Made by a program: the position numbers and the translations under genes
Notes under the pieces: generated by a model
Seen by the model: only the letters and a program-made list of their open reading frames with translations
Told to the model about the DNA's origin: nothing
Database searches by the model: none
Assembly: GCA_037039925.1 (NCBI GenBank)
Contig: JAXRKP010000266.1
Location: 37,501 to 101,500 of the forward strand
Length of the DNA: 64,000 bases
Origin: Doris montereyensis
Lineage: Eukaryota > Mollusca > Gastropoda > Nudibranchia > Dorididae
Direction of reading: 5' to 3'
In this document: positions 22,150 through 33,180 of the stretch, in pieces
Layout: each line of letters opens with the position of its first letter
Position numbering within the stretch: position 1 is the first letter of the stretch

Positions 22150-23125
22150 ACGCTTGAGTTTAAGTTTGAGTTTAAGTTTAAGCTTAAGTTTGAGTTTAAG
22201 TTTAATTTTAAGTTTAAGTTTGAGTTTGTGTTTAAGTTTGAGTTCAAGTTTGAGTTTGATTTTGAGTTTAAGTTTAAGCTTAAGTTTGAGTTTAAGTTTA
22301 AGCGTAAGTTTGAGTTAAAGTTTAAGCTTAAGTTTGAGTTTAAGTTTAAGTTTAAGTTTGAGTTTAAGTTTAAGTTTAAGTTTGAGTTTAAGTTTAAATT
22401 TAAGTTTAAGTTTGAGTTTGTGTTTAAGTTTGAGTTCAAGTTTGAGTTTGATTTTGAGTTAAAGTTAAAGTTAAAGTTAAAGTTAAAGTTAAAGTTAAAG
22501 TTAAAGTTAAAGTTAAAGTTAAAGTTAAAGTTTAAGTTTAAGTTTAAGTTTAAGTTTAAATTTAAGTTTAAGTTTAAGTTTAAGATAAAGTTTAAGTTTG
22601 AGTTTAAGATTAAGTTTAAGTTTAAGTTTAAGATTAAGTTTAAGTTTGAGTTTGAGTTTAAGTTAAAGTTAAAGTTTAAGTTTAAAAGTTTAAGTTTAAG
22701 TTTAAGTTTAAGTTTAAGTTTAAGTTTAAGTTTAAGTTTAAAAGTTTGAGTTTAAGTTTGAGTTTAAGTTTTAAAGTTAAAGTTAAAGTTAAAGTTAAAG
22801 TTAAAGTTAAAGTTAAAGTTAAAGTTAAAGTTAAAGTTAAAGTTAAAGTTAAAGTTAAAGTTAAAGTTAAAGTTTAAGTTTAAGTTTAAGTTTAAGTTTA
22901 AGTTTAAGTTTAAGTTTAAAAGTTTGAGTTTAAGTTTAAGTTTAAGTTTAAAAGTTTGAGTTTAAGTTTAAGTTTAAGTTTAAGTTTAAGTTGAAGTTTA
23001 AGTTGAAGTTGAAGTTTAAGTTTAAATTTAAAAGTTTGAGTTTAAGTTTAAGTTTAAGTTTAAGTTTAAGTTGTTTAAGTTTAAGTTTAAGTTTGAGTTT
23101 AAGTTTAAAAGTTTAAGTTTAAGAT
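22150..23125. repeat. Hexanucleotide array (AAGTTT / AAAGTT), about 1 kb
   Basis: A dominant AAGTTT repeat with frequent GAG or AAGCTT variants is interrupted by purer AAAGTT blocks (22458-22530, 22775-22870). On the plus strand it yields a lysine-phenylalanine (KFKFEFKF) frame, and on the minus strand asparagine-leucine. It abuts the 35-bp array with only about 55 bp of unique sequence between. Confidence 0.95.
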
Positions 23126-23940
23126 CACATGGCTGTTAACAAGCAGTCTGGGCAAATTTATAGATCCTCCCAAAAACGTTGAGATCAATTTAGCTGTTGT
23201 TGATGTGGGTAATTTCAAAGGAAATCAAAAACCCAATTCAGGTGGACAATCTCACTACCACGTGATTCCAAATCGTACTGCACTACATTAGGCGAAAAGA
23301 ATACGATATTCTTATAAGGCTTGAGTGACAGACCCAAATGATGAAAACCCTCTCAGTCTCTCTTTTCTCTCATTATCTTCTCTGTCGCTAGTTTTATTTA
23401 GAAGTTTATTATCACCAACACCCCCCTACCCAATAAAACAAAGAAGACTCATTACAACTCTGACGTAAATATCGAAATCAAAATCAGGTGTCATAGTCAT
23501 AGTATTATCATTTTGCTCTCGGTGGCCTTTACAATTCCCTTATTTTTAGATCAGTATTCATGAATCTAGTATATCTCATATTATGATAATACTATTAATA
23601 CATTGTACTATGAATACTCAAACCTTTCGGTGTTTGGCATGATTCATCCGCCTTTCGATTTTACAAAAACTCCAAAGTTTGTCAATATGGGTGGACTTTT
23701 TTTATCTGGACTTTCTTCCTTCTTTTGTTTTCCCCATTTAAATGATAACTTTACCGGTGTCATATTATCATAAACTGATACGAATATTTCATCTATCAAG
23801 CATCACATTTATTCAAAAAATCGCCTACATCTTGATAGAAGTAGGAGACCAAGTGCATTGCTAGGTGTGAAACACTCATCATGAATTTGATTGTTAAAAA
23901 TCATAACTTTGCATACTACACAATGGCCGATACTTGTTAT
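23126..23940. other. No gene seen
   Basis: Unique sequence between two arrays. No domain, TIR or splice structure was recognised. Confidence 0.6.
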
Positions 23941-23944
23941 CATT

Positions 23945-26900
23945 GGCAATGGCATGTTTGGTCTTATACCCAAACTCAGACAGAGACATGTTCGGTCTTA
24001 TACCCAAACTCAGACAGAGACATGTTTGGTCTTATACACAAACTCAGACAGGGACATGTTTGGTTTTATACCCAAACTCAGACAGTGACATGTTTGGTCT
24101 TATACCCAAACTCAGACAGAGACATGGTTGGTCTTATACCCAAACTCAGACAGGGACATGTCTGGTCTTATACCCAAACTCAGACCGTGACATGTTTGGT
24201 CTTCTTATACCCAAACTCAGATAAAGACATGTTTGGTCTTCTTATACCCAAACTCAGATAGAGACATGTTTGGTCTTCTTATACCCAAACTCAGATAAAG
24301 ACATGTTTGGTCTCCTTGTACCCAAACTCAGACAGGGACATGTTTGGTTTTCTTATACCCAAACTCAGATAAAGACATGTTTGGCTTTCTTATACCCAAA
24401 CTCAGACAGGGACATGTTTGGTCTTCTTATACCCAAACTCAGACAGGGACATGTTTGGTCTTCTTATACCCAAACTCAGACAGAGACATGTCTGGTCTTA
24501 TACCCAAACTCAGACAGGGACATGTTTGGTCTTATACCCAAACTCAGACAGTGACATGTCTGGTCTTATACCCAAACTCAGACAGGGACATGTCTGGTCT
24601 TATACCCAAACTCAGACAGGGACATGTTTGGTCTTATACCCAAACTCAGACAGGGACATGTCTGGTCTTATACCCAAACTCAGACAGTGACATGTTTGGT
24701 CTTCTTATACCCAAACTCAGACAGGGACATGTCTGGTCTTATACCCAAACTCAGACAGGGACATGTTTGGTCTTATACCCAAACTCAGACAGTGACATGT
24801 CTGGTCTTATACCCAAACTCAGACAGGGACATGTCTGGTCTTATACCCAAACTCAGACAGGGACATGTTTGGTCTTATACCCAAACTCAGACAGGGACAT
24901 GTCTGGTCTTATACCCAAACTCAGACAGTGACATGTTTGGCTTTCTTATACCCAAACTCAGACAGGGACATGTCTGGTCGTATACCCAAACTCAGACAGG
25001 GACATGTTTGGTCTTCTTATACCCAAACTCAGACAGGGACATGTTTGGTCTTATACCCAAACTCAGACAGGGACGTGTCTGGTCTTATACCCAAACTCAG
25101 ACAGTGACATGTTTGGTCTTATACCCAAACTCAGACAGGAAGATGTTTGGTCTTATACCCAAACTCAGACAGTGACATGTTCGGTCTTATACCCAAACTC
25201 AGATAGAGACATGTTTGGTCTTATACCCAAACTCAGACCGTGACATGTTTGGTCTTCTTATACCCAAACTCAGATAAAGACATGTTTGGTCTTATACCCA
25301 AACTCAGACAGAGACATGTTTGGTCTTATACACAAACTCAGACAGTGACATGTTTGGTCTTATACCCAAACTCAGACAGAGACATGTTTGGTCTTATACC
25401 CAAACTCAGACAGTGACATGCTTGGTCTTCTTATACCGAAACTCAAATAGAGACATGTTTGGTTTTCTTATACCCAAACTCAGATAAAGACATGTTTGGT
25501 TTTCTTATACCCAAACTCAGATAAAGACATGTTTGGTTTTCTTATACCCAAACTCAGATAAAGACATGTTTGGTTTTCTTATACCCAAACTCAGACAGGG
25601 ACATGTTTGGTCTTCTTATACCCAAACTCAGACAGGGACATGTTTGGTCTTATACCCAAACTCAGATAAAGACATGTTTGGCTTTCTTATACCCAAACTC
25701 AGACAGGGACATGTTTGGTCTTCTTATACCCAAACTCAGACAAGGACATGTTTGGTCTTCTTATACCCAAACTCAGATAAAGACATGTTTGGTCTCCTTA
25801 TATACCCAAACTCAGATAAAGACATGTTTGGTCTTATACCCAAACTCAGATAAAGACATGTTTGGTCTTCTTATACCCAAACTCAGATAAAGACATGTTT
25901 GGTTTTCTTATACCCAAACTCAGATAAAGACATGTTTGGTTTTCTTATACCCAAACTCAGATAAAGACATGTTTGGTTTTCTTATACCCAAACTCAGATA
26001 AAGACATGTTTGGTTTTCTTATACCCAAACTCAGATAAAGACATGTTTGGTTTTCTTATACCCAAACTCAGACAGGGACATGTTTGGTCTTCTTATACCC
26101 AAACTCAGACAGGGACATGTTTGGTCTTATACCCAAACTCAGATAAAGACATGTTTGGTCTTATACCCAAACTCAGACAGTGACATGTCTGGTCTTATAC
26201 CCAAACTCAGACAGTGACATGTCTGGTCTTATATCCCAAACTCAGACAGTGACATGTCTGGTCTTATACCCAAACTCAGACAGTGACATGTTTGGTCTTA
26301 TATCCAAACTCAGACAGGGACATGTTTGGTTTCTTTATACCCAAACTCAGACAAGGACATGTTTGGTCTTCTTATACCCAAACTCAGATAAAGACATGTT
26401 TGGTCTTCTTATACCCAAACTCAGATAAAGACATGTTTGGTCTTATACCCAAACTCAGATAAAGACATGTTTGGTCTTCTTATACCCAAACTCAGATAAA
26501 GACATGTTTGGTTTCTTATACCCAAACTCAGACAGTGACATGTCTGGTTTTCTTTTACCCAAACTCAGATAAAGACATGTTTGGTCTTCTTATACCCCAA
26601 ACTCAGATAAAGACATGTTTGGTCTTCTTATACCCAAACTCAGACAGTGACATGTTTGGTCTTCTTATACCCAAACTCAGACAGTGACATGTTTGGTCTT
26701 CTTTACCCAACCCAAACTCAGACAGTGACATGTTTGGTCTTCTTATACCCAAACTCAGACAGTGACATGTTTGACATGGTCTTATACCCAAACTCAGACA
26801 GTGACATGTTTGGTCTTATACCCAAACTCAGACAGTGACATGTCTGGTCTTATACTACCAAACTCAGACAGTGACATGTTTGGTTTTCTTATACTACCAA

Positions 26901-29165
26901 ACTCAGACAGTGACATGTTTGGTTTTCTTATACTACCAAACTCAGACAGTGACATGTTTGGTTTTCTTATACTACCAAACTCAGACAGTGACATGTTTGG
27001 TTTTCTTATATACCAAACTCAGACAGTGACATGTTTGGTTTTCTTATATCCAAACTCAGACAGTGACATGTTTGGTTTTCTTATACCCAAACTCAGATAG
27101 TGACATGTTTGGTTTTATACCCAAACTCAGACAGTGACATGTTTGGTCTTCTTATACCCAAACTCAGACAGTGACATGTTTGGTCTTATACCCAAACTCA
27201 GACAGGGACATGTCTGGTCTTATATACCCAAACTCAGACAGGGACATGTCTGGTCTTATACCCAAACTCAGACAGTGACATGTTTGGTCTTATATCCAAA
27301 CTCAGACAGTGACATGTCTGGTCTTATGCCCAAACTCAGACAGTGACATGTCTGGTCTTATATCCAAACTCAGACAGTGACATGTCTGGTCTTATATCCA
27401 AACTCAGACAGTGACATGTCTGGTCTTATACCCAAACTCAGACAGTGACATGTCTGGTCTTATATCCAAACTCAGACAGTGACATGTCTGGTCTTATATC
27501 CAAACTCAGACAGTGACATGTTTGGTCTTATACCCAAACTCAGACAGTGACATGTCTGGTCTTATATCCAAACTCAGACAGTGACATGTCTGGTCTTATA
27601 CCCAAACTCAGACAGTGACATGTTTGGTCTTATATCCAAACTCAGACAGTGACATGTCTGGTCTTATATCCAAACTCAGACAGTGACATGTTTGGTCTTA
27701 TATCCAAACTCAGACAGTGACATGTTTGGTCTTATATCCAAACTCAGACAGTGACATGTCTGGTCTTATATCCAAACTCAGACAGTGACATGTCTGGTCT
27801 TATATCCAAACTCAGACAGTGACATGTTTGGTCTTATACCCAAACTCAGACAGTGACATGTCTGGTCTTATATCCAAACTCAGACAGTGACATGTTTGGT
27901 CTTATACCCAAACTCAGACAGTGACATGTCTGGTCTTATATCCAAACTCAGACAGTGACATGTTTGGTCTTATACCCAAACTCAGACAGTGACATGTCTG
28001 GTCTTATACCCAAACTCAGACAGTGACATGTTTGGTCTTATACCCAAACTCAGACAGGGACATGTTTGGTCTTATACCCAAACTCAGACAGGGACATGTT
28101 TGGTCTTATACCCAAACTCAGACAGTGACATGTTTGGTCTTATACCCAAACTCAGACAGGGACATGTCTGGTCTTATATCCAACTCAGACAGTGACATGT
28201 TTGGTCTTAACCCAAACTCAGTCAGGGACATGTTTGGTCTTCTTATACCCAAACTCAGTCAGGGACATGTTTGGTCTTCTTATACCCAAACTCAGTCAGG
28301 GACATGTTTGGTCTTCTTATACCCAAACTCAGTCAGGGACATGTTTGGTCTTCTTATACCCAAACTCAGTCAGGGACATGTTTGGTCTTCTTATACCCAA
28401 ACTCAGACAGTGACATGTTTGGTCTTCTTACCCAAACTCAGACAGTGACATGTTTGGTCTTATACCCAAACTCAGACAGTGACATGTTTGGTCTTATACC
28501 CAAACTCAGACAGTGACATGTTTGGTCTTATACCCAAAGCTCAGACAGTGACATGTTTGGTCTTATACCCAAACTCAGACAGTGACATGTTTGGTCTTCT
28601 TATACCCAAACTCAGACAGTGACATGTTTGGTCTTATACCCAAACTCAGACAGTGACATGTTTGGTCTTCTTATACCCAAACTCAGACAGTGACATGTTT
28701 GGTCTTCTTATACCCAAACTCAGACAGGGACATGTCTGGTCTTATATCCAAACTCAGACAGTGACATGTCTGGTCTTATACCCAAACTCAGACAGTGACA
28801 TGTCTGGTCTTATACCCAAAGACAGTGACAGTGGACAAATGACATGTTTGGTCTTCTTGTACCCAAACTCAGACAGTGACATGTTTGGTCTTCTTACCCA
28901 AACTCAGACAGGGACATGTCTGGTCTTATATCCAAACTCAGACAGTGACATGTCTGGTCTTATACCCAAACTCAGACAGTGACATGTCTGGTCTTATACC
29001 CAAACTCAGACAGTGACAATGACATGTCTAGTCTTATACCCAAACTCAGACAGAGACATGTCTGGTCTTATACCCAAACTCAGACAGAGACATGTCTGGT
29101 CTTATACCCAAACTCAGACAGTGACATGTCTGGTCTTATACCCAAACTCAGACAGAGACATGTTT
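23945..29165. repeat. 34/37-bp minisatellite, about 150 units (5.2 kb)
   Basis: The unit is CATGTTTGGTCTTATACCCA followed by AACTCAGACAGTGA; a CTT insertion gives the 37-bp form. Sequence variants cluster in blocks: GATAAAGA (25.4-26.1 kb), ACTACCAAACTC (26.85-27.0 kb), TATATCCAAACTC (27.28-27.97 kb) and CAGTCAGGGA (28.2-28.4 kb). This indicates local homogenisation. Long plus-strand frames (YPNSDRDMFGL-type) are repeat translations. Confidence 0.97.
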
Positions 29166-29224
29166 ATGCCTTGGCCATGACCAGGACAACTAATACTGAT
29201 ACTGTTTTCAAAAGATAAATTTTA

Positions 29225-29412
29225 TGTGTATGTACGTATCTTAATACATGTATGTATATATGTATGTAAGTAAATGTATGTATGTATATATGTATGTATG
29301 TATGTATGTATGTAAGTATGTATGTATGTATGTATGTATGTATGTATGTATGTATGTATGTATGTATGTATGTATGTATGTATGTATGTATGTATGTATG
29401 TATGTATGTAGA
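29225..29412. repeat. (TATG)n microsatellite
   Basis: Imperfect at first, then more than 25 perfect TATG units between about 29315 and 29410. Confidence 0.97.
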
Positions 29413-31560
29413 CATTCATCAGGCAGTCAGTGTATGTGTATGTAAGAGTAAGAATAACAAACATTGTGATGAAAGATTTGAATTAATTAGAGCAATAACA
29501 TCTCATTTTATTGTTATCTCCATGTTCAGTCATGTTCAAAGCATGAACTACATTGGAGTTGGTATGTACAAAACCTGGCAGTCAAATTCAAGCAATGCAT
29601 TACATGAAGACATTACAAAACTTTTGGAAATGAGAAAAAAGCAAAGTTTTAAAACTCGAGACAAAAGGCATAGATGTTGCCATTTCAAGACTAACTTTCC
29701 AAAAGCATATAAAATTAGTAGAAGTTCTATCACAATTCACACCCATAAAATTTAACGAAGTTAAATGCATTTATATTTGCACCATGAAGTTACATTGCCA
29801 ACAATAACATAATGAAAACAGAATGACTAAATTTCAATTGTTTCATCAAAACAATGATTTCCTTCATTATGGGTTGCTTTAATGAAAATGAATGCTTTTC
29901 CTCACTTATGCGTCACTGAGCTTTCAATCAAGCACTGCCAATGCTATTCTTTAATTTACCTTTTAACATTTGAAACATTCAAAAACTTCACTAAAATGTA
30001 ATGGAACACAAGCAGAGTAACATATGCCATGCATGAAAAATTCAGATATAAACTTTTTCTTTCGTAAAATCTATGAATTTTCTACATTTCTCTCCTCATC
30101 TTGTGTTATAGTACTTGATACGTTCAAATTTAAGTACCACATGGTCAAACTTTTTATGACTTCTTTATCCTAAAGTCTACAGATTAAAAAAAAACAACAA
30201 TGCTTACAGCTAGAAGTACATGGAATGGTAGCATTGGTAGAACATAACTAGTGGAAAGAAATTGGATTTTGTTGTTATGCCATATAAAGACTCCTAAAAC
30301 TACAACATATGTGCGGGTGATTCTTTAAAGAGCTTTGTTTTCTATACTCTTGGTCAAAGTTATGTGCTTCAAACTTACTAGCCCTTTCTCAAAACACGGA
30401 AGTACGTCTAAAATTTACTGGGTATCTTTGTACGTCCTGATAAATCTTGATGTCCTACTCAAGTGTAATATCACATGAAGCTTACGTTTCCAAAGTTACA
30501 ATCAATTTCAACTGATAGTAGAGAAAAACAAGATAGGCATGAATATTTTAGTTAAAGCTAAACATGCATATGTAAAGCAAAGAATATTGATAATATTCAG
30601 GGTGTCCAGCACAAAGTCAACTGAAATTTTCCTACCTCAACACAAAAAATCCTACCTAGGAAATGAAATACTCCCCGACGCTAGAAGAGAGAACAGCGTA
30701 AATATTTCCAATTTCAATGCATTATTATAAATAGTTAATTCAAATCATAAGTGAATGACTTTCTAGTGCATCTCAATGAAATGAAAAGTGATCACACATT
30801 TCTTTAATGTTTCACTTTGGATTAATAATATTGCACTTAAATTTCAGCATTTTTCCCCACATTTCGGAAAAAAATAATTCTGATAGCTGATAGATCTACC
30901 CCCGTCATTTCACAAAAACCTGCAAACAGTGCAAAAATGAATCTTAATTAATTTTTTTATCTCCTTTTGAAAAATAAATCAAACACAAGAGTGACAAAAT
31001 CCATAGCCTAAACACACACACAAATACTTACTCAGTCTACCGAGGAGAAAATGAGGTTTGGAAGGCTTTTTCTATAACTTGATTGAACTGCCAATTATAA
31101 ATCTTCCTGTTCTACTTTTAAGCCCCCCCCCCCCCCCCTCTCTTTCTTTCTCAGGATCAAAAACTTAATTCTAGATCTAGTTTTTAATTGACTGCAACGT
31201 AGAACATCTACTCACCTCCTCCCCTAGTAAAAAATCTCCATTCTAACAACTTTCGAGAAAAACAAACAAACAAAAAAACTGTCTTGACAGGTTTGTTTCA
31301 CATACGCTTTGAAAGGGTGGGGGACCTCACCTTAAAAATCTACATTAAAAAAACATGTTTTGGCTGGAAAGCAATAACTTCAAAATTACATATTTCTCTT
31401 TCCAGTATCATCTACTAATTCTCACAATTAAAAAAAAATCTGCATTTATGCACTCCATGTCTATCTTAAAGCTTTCTATAGAATGTTTTCAAAATAGACC
31501 AAATCACCACTGACTTCAATGAGTCAAAAAAGAAAAAAATGTATCTATCTTTCATCCTGT
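29413..31560. other. No gene seen
   Basis: About 2 kb of AT-rich unique sequence with a C homopolymer near 31121-31138. It lies downstream of the PRDM15-like gene and may include distal 3' UTR. No domain was recognised. Confidence 0.55.
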
Positions 31561-31569
31561 CGGCTAAGA

Positions 31570-31820
31570 TCCTTCTTCAGAGAAGATGGAGGTGGATAGG
31601 GTTTTTTTGCTCTGAGGGAAAAAGAAGAGAGCATCACCAAGACTACTCTACATTGGACCCCACAAGGGAAAAGGAGACGTGGCAGGCCAAAGACAACCTG
31701 AAGGCAAACAGTGGAGACTGAGACAAAGGACTTGGGTGAAACCTGGAATGCCATGAAAGGAGAAAGGTGGAGGTCCTTTACTGCTGCCCTACATGCCAAT
31801 GGGCAAAATGGGCAGTAAAT
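31570..31820 (+). mobile_element. RTE-type retrotransposon C-terminal fragment
   Basis: Two overlapping frames give RRWRWIG, then ESITKTTLHWTPQGKRRRGR and PKTTWRQTVETETKDLG, then TWNAMKGERWRSFTAALHAN GQ and a stop. The RWRWIGHVLR ... GKR-RGRPKTTWRRT ... W pattern is the conserved C terminus of RTE/BovB-like endonuclease-reverse transcriptases. A frameshift separates RWRWIG from ESITK. It is truncated at the 5' end and inactive, and lies about 380 bp past the PRDM15-like stop codon on the opposite strand. Confidence 0.8.
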
Positions 31821-32199
31821 AAGTTTAGTAATAGTAAGTGCTGTTGACAAGAAGTCCTTCTTTACACCCAACAATGCAAAAAGCTCTTTACCCTTTATTA
31901 ATGAATGTTTGTATCATAAAAAGGTGTATATTCAAAGCAAGAAATCTCAGTACTGCATAAAACTAATCCAATGCATACACATTTACATAGGTAACACAAA
32001 CTTTCATTCCCATGAGGTAGATTTACTTCCCTATCTGTAACGCAATAAGCTCAAATAAATTAATCTGGCTTCTTTATAACAAAAAATCAATGTCAAAAGA
32101 CCCTGCCCTCAATATCAAAACAATGGCCCTATGCATAAGGAATGCGTTACCACAAACTTCCATTCAAATCTAATGACATTAATAACCCTTCTTCCATTT

Positions 32200-33180
32200 T
32201 CATTCTTGAGGCTCACTGATTTCCTCCGACACAATTTCATTCGACACAATTTCGCTTGACTGACTGTCTAACACTTGCTCTGTCTCTTGTTTTGTGCTGT
32301 CATCTTCCTGAGTAGATTCCTGTGCTTCCATTGCGACATGCTCTTGTTCCACCATGACATGTTGCCCTTCACTTAGCACAAGCGCTGACTGACCATCAGG
32401 CAGTTCCAAAGTGACATGGCTACTACTTGCCACCACATCAGAGCTTTTCTCACTTTCAGAGGCAACCGTAGGCACTTCGCCATCACCAACGTCCATGACT
32501 ATTCCACCATCATCTAAACTCACAGCCTGGGCTGAATTTTGTCCTAACTCTTCAACATGCGTCAAGTCCTGTCTCTGAGAAGTGGCAGAAGTGGACGCCT
32601 GATCTAAATCCAGCGACAAACCCTGACCATCAAGCTGACCCTGCACTAGACTCATGACCGCTTGACCATCCCCTAAATCTAACATGTTCCCAGGTTCCCC
32701 TTCTACCTCCACCAAAATCTCCCCATTACTGCGCCTTCGCTTAGTGACCTTGAGTCCCGGAAGATTGGCCAAACTCATCTGGTGCTGCGGCTGGGACGTA
32801 GTTGTTGCCAGTCCATCACCAGCCATTACCATGCCAGCAGTACCGTCTACTTCCATCAACTGCAAGACTTGCTGGTTTCCTCCAACCACTTGAGCGTGCC
32901 CATCTACTGTAATGATTTGCTGTAACTGTCCGTTATTCATTTCAACCATGTTCATCACTTGTCCACCAGAGACGGGAACCATGCTTGTTAAGCCCGCATC
33001 GCCACTCTCTTCCACAGGCAGTTCTTTGGTGATCTGCACTTGTCCTTGGGCCTGTAGTTGAGCAAGCTGGTCAGGATCTAATTTGATCTCCTGAACCATT
33101 TCCATCTGATTGGAACCATCACCGGTTACGACAGCCTCAGATTCCTCTTCGTGTTGAATTTGGAGAGTTTGTCCACCAAC
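32200..33180 (-). CDS. PRDM15: PRDM15-like coding exon 14 (C terminus and stop)
   Basis: The acceptor is TTGTTGGTAG; 326 codons and TGA follow. It starts VGGQTLQIQHEEESEAVV, then MEMVQEIKLDPDQLAQLQAQ. It continues with glutamine/methionine/glycine-rich sequence, a basic KVTKRRRSNGE and a long acidic serine-rich end (IVSNEIVSEEISEPQE). It has no zinc finger and is probably a transactivation or cofactor-binding tail. Confidence 0.9.
   Translation of the reverse strand, partial: VGGQTLQIQHEEESEAVVTGDGSNQMEMVQEIKLDPDQLAQLQAQGQVQITKELPVEESGDAGLTSMVPVSGGQVMNMVEMNNGQLQQIITVDGHAQVVGGNQQVLQLMEVDGTAGMVMAGDGLATTTSQPQHQMSLANLPGLKVTKRRRSNGEILVEVEGEPGNMLDLGDGQAVMSLVQGQLDGQGLSLDLDQASTSATSQRQDLTHVEELGQNSAQAVSLDDGGIVMDVGDGEVPTVASESEKSSDVVASSSHVTLELPDGQSALVLSEGQHVMVEQEHVAMEAQESTQEDDSTKQETEQVLDSQSSEIVSNEIVSEEISEPQE

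Noticed and set aside
22048..22749. Lysine-phenylalanine repeat protein
   Set aside because: A by-product of the hexamer array; it begins inside the neighbouring 35-bp array and has no independent coding evidence.
24344..25175. Repetitive YPNSDRDMFGL-type frames as a repeat protein
   Set aside because: Frames follow the 34/37-bp unit and shift with its length. Units with GTGA introduce stops in one phase. No non-repeat coding sequence is attached.
23945..29165. CRISPR-like array
   Set aside because: Repeats are directly head to tail without unique spacers, in a eukaryotic context with no cas genes.
29282..29755. 157-codon frame after the TATG microsatellite
   Set aside because: The first third is microsatellite; the rest shows no motif or splice support.
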